From CAMCYM01 sp964405405 (GTDB lineage Bacteria; Bacteroidota; Bacteroidia; Flavobacteriales_D; Sanyastnellaceae), in contig CAYONT010000045.1 in NCBI GenBank assembly GCA_964405405.1, positions 1 through 14,967 of the forward strand: 14,967 nucleotides of DNA. Reading direction: 5' to 3'. Both the position numbers and the translations under genes were made by a program. Positions 7,267 to 12,300 of the stretch are shown one piece after another. Under the pieces are notes generated by a model that had not been told where the DNA came from, did not search any database, and saw only the letters and a list, made by a program, of their open reading frames with translations. Numbering within the stretch: the stretch's first letter is position 1; each line of letters starts with the position of its first letter.

Positions 7267-7626
7267 TCAGGCCTCTTCTAGTACTTTGATTTCCGCGTCT
7301 CCCCACAACTCCTCCAGTGCGTATCGTGGACGCACTTCTTCATGGAAGATGTGCACCACCACATTGCTGAAGTCCAGGATGACCCATTCTCCGTTGCGCA
7401 GTCCGTGTTTGCCCCAGGGGACTTCGTGGATGTGAACGTAGGTGCTTACTTCCACAGAACGTGCCAAAGCTTCCACCTGGGTGCGGCTGGTGCCATGTGC
7501 GATGACAAAATAATCGGTCACTGCGTTGGGAATCTTGCGCAGGTCCATGATGGTGATGTGGCGGGCCTTGACGTCGCGGAGGCCTTCTATGATGGCATCA
7601 AGCAGGGCAGTGGTAGGGGCTGTCAT
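7267..7626 (-). CDS. rsfS: Ribosomal silencing factor RsfS (Iojap/YbeB)
   Basis: The 119-residue protein belongs to the RsfS/Iojap family, which binds L14 on the 50S subunit and blocks subunit joining in stationary phase or starvation. Recognisable segments are MDLRKIPNAVTDYFVIAHGTS with TQVEALARSVE, and near the end EWVILDFSNVVVHIFHEE followed by YALEELWGDA. The length matches the family. The Met at 7626 (MTAPTTALLDAI) is chosen over a Met 36 codons upstream, because the extension is Pro/Arg-rich, is unlike the family and would overlap both divergent promoters. It is the first gene of the rsfS-ftsH-cdsA-psd run and is divergent from birA, an arrangement common in Bacteroidota. Confidence 0.96.
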   Translation of the reverse strand: MTAPTTALLDAIIEGLRDVKARHITIMDLRKIPNAVTDYFVIAHGTSRTQVEALARSVEVSTYVHIHEVPWGKHGLRNGEWVILDFSNVVVHIFHEEVRPRYALEELWGDAEIKVLEEA

Positions 7627-7642
7627 CGATGGGTTTGTGCCG

Positions 7643-7650
7643 CAAAGATA
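7643..7650 (-). promoter_or_regulatory. -7 element of the rsfS-ftsH-cdsA-psd promoter
   Basis: The minus strand reads TATCTTTG, a perfect match to the Bacteroidota -7 consensus TAnnTTTG, ending 16 bp before the rsfS ATG. The predicted 5' leader is only about 10 nt. The expected -33 region is GC-rich and has no clean TTTG. Confidence 0.6.
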
Positions 7651-7710
7651 CGGGGGAATGGGGGCGGAACCCGCTCCCCGCCCCCGGGTGGGAGGATGGG
7701 GGGACGGGTG

Positions 7711-7718
7711 TACCTTCG
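7711..7718 (+). promoter_or_regulatory. -7 element of birA
   Basis: TACCTTCG matches TAnnTTTG except for one base and ends 6 bp before the birA ATG, so transcription should begin at or within a base or two of the start codon. No -33 TTTG is evident. It lies in the 98-bp divergent region shared with rsfS. Confidence 0.5.
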
Positions 7719-7724
7719 CCGCCC

Positions 7725-8447
7725 ATGGAGGCACCGGATTTCGATTGGATTCACCTGGCGGAGACGGACAGCACGAACCGTTGGGCGGCGGACTGGCTGC
7801 GGCGGGAGGGTGGCAGGTCGGGGCGGCCTGCTGTCATCTTGGCAGACCGACAGGGGGCGGGGCGGGGTCAGTTTGGCAGGCCGTGGTGGTCGGCGGCGGG
7901 GCGGGACCTGACGATGACCTTTGTGCACCCGGCTCCCGCGCTGCGGCCGGACACGACGCCGGCACATTGGAGCATGGTGTGGGCGATGTCGGTTCGGGAG
8001 GCCTTGGCCCCCTTCAGCGCGGCGGAATTGCAGATCAAATGGCCCAACGACCTACTCGCGGCCACACCCGCAGGCGACTGGGCAAAGCTCGGGGGCATCC
8101 TGGTAGAGAACCATTGGCAGGGGGGGAAGCTGGCCGGCGTGCTCATCGGTGTGGGGGTGAACCTTGCGCAGCCGCCGGCCGGGGTGGATTTCCGGGCCGT
8201 GGGTTTGGAGGAGCTCCGAACGGACCCCGCCGGGGTGTCACCAGAGGAGGTGGGGAGGCCGGTTGCGGCGGGTTTGGCCTGCACTTTCCGAGCGATGCCT
8301 CCACCGGAACAAATTGTGCAACAGTACCTTATGTCCCTACATGGCTTAGGTGAAATCGGGGTTTACACCCGCCAAGGCGAACGGCACCGGGGCGTGATTC
8401 GCGGCTTTTCCACCGGCGGCGACCCCCAATTCGATTGGCTCGACTGA
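7725..8447 (+). CDS. birA: Biotin--[acetyl-CoA-carboxylase] ligase (monofunctional BirA)
   Basis: The 240-residue cytosolic enzyme activates biotin with ATP and transfers it to the biotin carrier domain of acetyl-CoA carboxylase and related enzymes. Family motifs are ETDSTN (13-18), the biotinyl-AMP loop GRGQFGRPWWS (46-56), KWPNDLL (105-111), KLGGILVE (121-128) and GVGVNL (142-147). There is no N-terminal helix-turn-helix, so it is a ligase without the repressor function of E. coli BirA. The C-terminal domain is short. The Met at 7725 is chosen because it follows a promoter-like element and starts close to the family's conserved region; an in-frame Met at 7629 would add 32 residues of unrelated sequence. 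It is the only plus-strand gene in the window, divergent from rsfS and convergent with the oxidoreductase, leaving 13 bp between their stops. Confidence 0.95.
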   Translation: MEAPDFDWIHLAETDSTNRWAADWLRREGGRSGRPAVILADRQGAGRGQFGRPWWSAAGRDLTMTFVHPAPALRPDTTPAHWSMVWAMSVREALAPFSAAELQIKWPNDLLAATPAGDWAKLGGILVENHWQGGKLAGVLIGVGVNLAQPPAGVDFRAVGLEELRTDPAGVSPEEVGRPVAAGLACTFRAMPPPEQIVQQYLMSLHGLGEIGVYTRQGERHRGVIRGFSTGGDPQFDWLD

Positions 8448-8460
8448 AGTCCAGCGCGGG

Positions 8461-9153
8461 TCAGCGGGGGCCAGCTTCCACGGCCCGAGCCGCTTCGTTC
8501 AGGGCCTCCAAGAAGGCCTGTGGGGACTGGGCGCCGCGCACCGTCTGCCCCGTGGCTGAGAACCGGTAGTGGGGCACTCCACGCACTTGAGCCCGCCACG
8601 CCGCCTCCATCTCTAGGGCCACCGTCCTGTCGAGTGCCGTCGGCTCTTCACCCTCGGCCCGTGCCTGCAGGGCGTCAAGATCCGCACCCTGCCAACCGGC
8701 CTGCTCCGCCAGCGCCCGGAGCGTCGCGACATTCCCTATGTTCCGACCTTCGGTGAAGTAAGCCCGGAAGATGGCTTCTGACAGGGCCGATTCGCGCCCC
8801 GTTCCACGGGCTGCCACCATCCAACGGTGGGCACGACCGGTGTTAACCGGCACCGCACGATCGAAGTCAAAGGACAGACCCGAGGAAAGGGCACGGTCCG
8901 CCACTTGGGCATGGAGCTGCCGTGACTCCTCTACGGAAATCCCCTTGGATGCCGCTAAGGTTGCGTAGACATCGGCGCCGGGTGCGGGCGCTGCCTCGGG
9001 GTCCAACTGGTAACAACGGTGGACCACCTGTACCCGCTCCGCATGTTCGAACCCCGCCAACGCCTGCTCCAAGTTGCGCTTGCCGATATAACAAAACGGG
9101 CAAACAAAGTCAGACCAAACCTCAATCACGATGTCCTGATTCGCTGTTTGCAT
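8461..9153 (-). CDS. DsbA-family thioredoxin-fold oxidoreductase, FrnE type
   Basis: The 230-residue protein begins near IVIEVWSDFVCPFCYIGKRNLE, the hallmark of FrnE-like DsbA proteins, with the redox motif CPFC at residues 18-21. A helical insertion and the late GVPHYRF segment (containing the cis-Pro expected in thioredoxin folds) complete the domain. FrnE proteins act as disulfide oxidoreductases or isomerases, usually in the cytoplasm. Start choice: the Met at 9153 gives the usual family N-terminus and follows a promoter-like TACATTTC. An in-frame Met at 9273 would add 40 residues, MNRCAQWALGSLIGWATCTT then ALAQ, which looks like a signal peptide and would send the protein to the periplasm. 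That ATG lies only 6 bp beyond the T-run of the upstream terminator, which argues against it without excluding it. It is probably monocistronic. Confidence 0.9.
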   Translation of the reverse strand: MQTANQDIVIEVWSDFVCPFCYIGKRNLEQALAGFEHAERVQVVHRCYQLDPEAAPAPGADVYATLAASKGISVEESRQLHAQVADRALSSGLSFDFDRAVPVNTGRAHRWMVAARGTGRESALSEAIFRAYFTEGRNIGNVATLRALAEQAGWQGADLDALQARAEGEEPTALDRTVALEMEAAWRAQVRGVPHYRFSATGQTVRGAQSPQAFLEALNEAARAVEAGPR

Positions 9154-9164
9154 GGGGGGGATGG

Positions 9165-9191
9165 GAAATGTACGGCTTGCCGAAATATCAA
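9165..9191 (-). promoter_or_regulatory. Putative promoter of the FrnE-like gene
   Basis: On the minus strand TACATTTC (9165-9172) is one mismatch from TAnnTTTG, and TTG (9189-9191) lies 16 bp upstream, slightly short of the usual spacing. It would start a transcript a few bases before the ATG at 9153, and it supports that start over the one at 9273. Confidence 0.4.
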
Positions 9192-9279
9192 CGTCAGGGC
9201 CTTGGGCCAGTGCCGTGGTGCAGGTTGCCCAACCAATCAAGCTACCAAGCGCCCACTGTGCACAACGGTTCATGGTTGC

Positions 9280-9315
9280 AAAAAAAGACCGCCGGAGGCA
9301 ATTTGCTTCCGGCGG
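9280..9315 (-). terminator. Rho-independent terminator after the giant beta-helix gene
   Basis: On the minus strand an 11-bp stem (9305-9315 pairing with 9289-9299, one G-T wobble) with a 5-base loop is followed, after two bases, by seven T (9280-9286 are A on the plus strand). It begins about 25 bp past the stop codon of the gene ending at 9341. The T-run ends 6 bp before the alternative ATG (9273) of the FrnE-like gene. Confidence 0.9.
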
Positions 9316-9340
9316 CCCTTCCCAAATTCTCACAATGGCA

Positions 9341-12300
9341 TCAAGGCACCACCACGGGTACCACCACCCGGTGGGAGTCCACGGCTTCACATCCCGCATC
9401 ATCCACCAACTCAAACTGGTAACGACCCGCGAAGAGATGACCCCAGTTGGTCGAAGCAAGCAAGGCACCGGCGGTGAAACCAGATGGCAAACTCACCCGA
9501 TAGACCTTGTTGCCAGAGACACTCGTCTGAGCATCCGTGGGCACCACCCGCAGGAAGTAAGTTCCCGAACCACCGGTTCCGCCGATGGATGGCACCACCG
9601 CTCCATTCGCTGCATTGTCAGAAGTTGCCGGTGTTACCGCGCTAAACCCTTGGAACAGCAGGTAGTCACAAGCGTCCGTCGGGTCTTGCGTATTCGCAGC
9701 TGGGCTGTAGTCACATGCGGTGGCATCGATGCAGCCCAACACGGGGGATTCCAAGTAGTCGCAAACGGTGTTGTTGTTGATGTCCAAACAATCCCCGTTG
9801 CAGTCAAATCCAGAAGGAGGGAAAGTACAAGCCGCGGGGTTAGACTGGGTAAACAAAGCACTGTAGTTGCAAGCAGCGGGATTCGTGCAACCGACACAGC
9901 TTAGGAGGTCACAACTTCCATCGTCGTCCGTTGCGGAAGCATCGTAGTTGCAGGCCCCCACTTGGGTGCAACCGCCCACTTCGTCTGCATCACAAATGCC
10001 GTCGGTATCCGAGTCGTTCACCACCAAGGTCGCGCCAGAACATGCTTCACAATCTGCTGCCACCGGAACCAAGCAGCTGCCCGGTGTATTGATGGTACAA
10101 GAAGCACAGTAATTGCATGCCGATGCATCCGTGCAACCAGCACATGTCAGATACTCACAGGTGCCATTGTCATCTGTTGCAGCTGCATTGTAGTTGCAAG
10201 CGCCCGCAGTGGTACAACCTGCCACCTCATCCGCATCGCACACGCCGTCGTTGTCGGTGTCGTTGTCTTGGATCGTGCCCAAATTGCAAGTATCACATAC
10301 ACCATCAGGAACAATGCAAGTTGCTGTGCTGATGGTTGCATTGACGTCGTAATTGCATGCTGTTGAATTCGTACAACCCGCGCAAGACGTATACTCGCAG
10401 GTGCCGTCCTCAAAGTTATGGGCTGCATCAAAATTGCAAGCCAGCGCATCGGTACAACCATAGCAGGAGGTGAAGTCCGAGCACCCTGTGTTGATGGTGG
10501 CTGTGGGGCTGTAGTCACAAGCAGCGGAATTCGTACAGCCGAAGCAACTGTAGTCACAAGCCGCGGATGGGTCACCACCCGGTGCATAGTTGCATGCCGC
10601 AAAGTCACTGCATCCCGTAGGAATTCCCATCGGGACAGGCGCTCCAGCAGGCATCGGGGCACCCCAGCAGACCGCAAACACGGGCGTTCCCTGAACCGTT
10701 GCCGCTGCGTTGTAGTTTGGAGCCCAAGTCAACATGCATCCCGTGACCGATGCCGTACAAGGCCCCGAAACCGTGGCCAAAGGATTGTAGTTCGTGGCTC
10801 CAACCGTCATGCATCCCACCACCTCCAATTGATCGCAAATCCCATTGGCGGGGTTGGTGTCATTCAGACAATTCCCATCACAATCCAGATAGTAGGCGGT
10901 CGGGAAATTGCAGGTCCCAGACACCGTGGCTTGGGGATCGAAATTGCAAGCTTGGGGATTGGTGCATCCCGCACAAGATTCGAAATCGCAAGTCCCACTG
11001 TCTGTGGCCAAGGGATTGTAGTTGCAGGCACCAGCGGTTTGGCATCCAACCACCTCTTCCCCATCGCACACGCCATCGTTGTCCGCATCGCCGTCTGAAA
11101 CAGCACCATCCTCGCAGACATCGCATCCCGAAGCAAAGACACATGTGCCATTCGCATCGATGGTGGCTGCCGCATCGTAATTGCAGGCCGTTGGAACCGT
11201 GCAACCCGCACAGCTCGTGAATTCACAAGCTCCCGTAGCTCCCGAAATGAGATAGAAATTGCAAGCACCGGCATCCGTGCACAAGGTTTCCTCATCATCA
11301 CAGAGGTCGTTGTTGTTGACATCTGCTTCACAATCTCCACCGCAAATTCCCAGGGCATCATTGAAACTACAATCCGTGGGATCCGACAAGGTGTACTGGC
11401 CTTGGATGTAGTTGCAGGCCGCGGCGTTCATGCAACCCGCACAGGTGGTGTAGTTGCAGTCCGCTGGGTCGGGGAAGGGAAGGTTGGGCGTGTAATTGCA
11501 AGCCGTTGCATCGTTGCAACCTCCAATCACCGCGCAAGTGCCCGAGGGCTGGAATCCCAGATCTGCAGCCCCATCCGTACCGGTGAGCAAAGCACTTTCG
11601 ATTTCCACGTTGCCAGAAACCGTAGCTGCCAGGCCTGCACCCGTGGCATCGTGCCAGTTGCAAGTCAAAGCGACCTCCTCCTCGGCATGGTTCACCACTG
11701 CGAACAATACCGGATCTGGGAAACTGTTCTCCTCGATGGTCACGTTGGTCGGGCCCGCATTTGCCTTGTCCGGTTCACCGAGCATGATCGCGCGTTCATC
11801 GCCACTGAACGTATTCCCTGCCACTGTGACGTTCGTGAGCGTCGCCGGATTGGCGCCGTACGTGGAGCCGTCGTCACGCCCTTTGATGGCCAGGGCGGCC
11901 CCCATGGTTTGGCCCAAACCATTGCCCGAGAACGTCGAGTTGGTAACGCTGATGTTCGCGTAATCCGCCCACTTCAAGTTCAGGTCGATGCCTTGGCCTA
12001 TGACGCCGCCACCATTGCCGCCGTTTCCACTCACCGTCAGGTTCGTCAGCGTGGCGTTGCTCAGGCGCTCGGTGTACAGGCCTTTCGTCCCGTTGCCCGA
12101 GAAGCTGGTGCCGGTGATGGTTACGTTGTCGAGGGTGGGCTCGGCGCTGCTGTTTGCATCGCTGTACCAACCGTGTTGCGTGTTGTTGTCAAAGCTGCAG
12201 CCCGTGATCACGATGTCATTGTAGCTCACCGTACTCGGGATTTTTACCCCCAAGTTGTTGTTGTCAAATGCGCAATTTGTCAAGGCCAAATCTGTCCCCG

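Noticed and set aside
7651..7705. GC-rich inverted-repeat-like stretch between rsfS and birA as a BirA operator
   Set aside because: This BirA has no helix-turn-helix domain, and the run of G and C is low-complexity without a clear symmetric site.
7627..7734. N-terminal extension of rsfS to 7734
   Set aside because: The extra 36 residues are Pro/Arg-rich, unlike RsfS, and would place the start upstream of the perfect TATCTTTG promoter element and inside birA.
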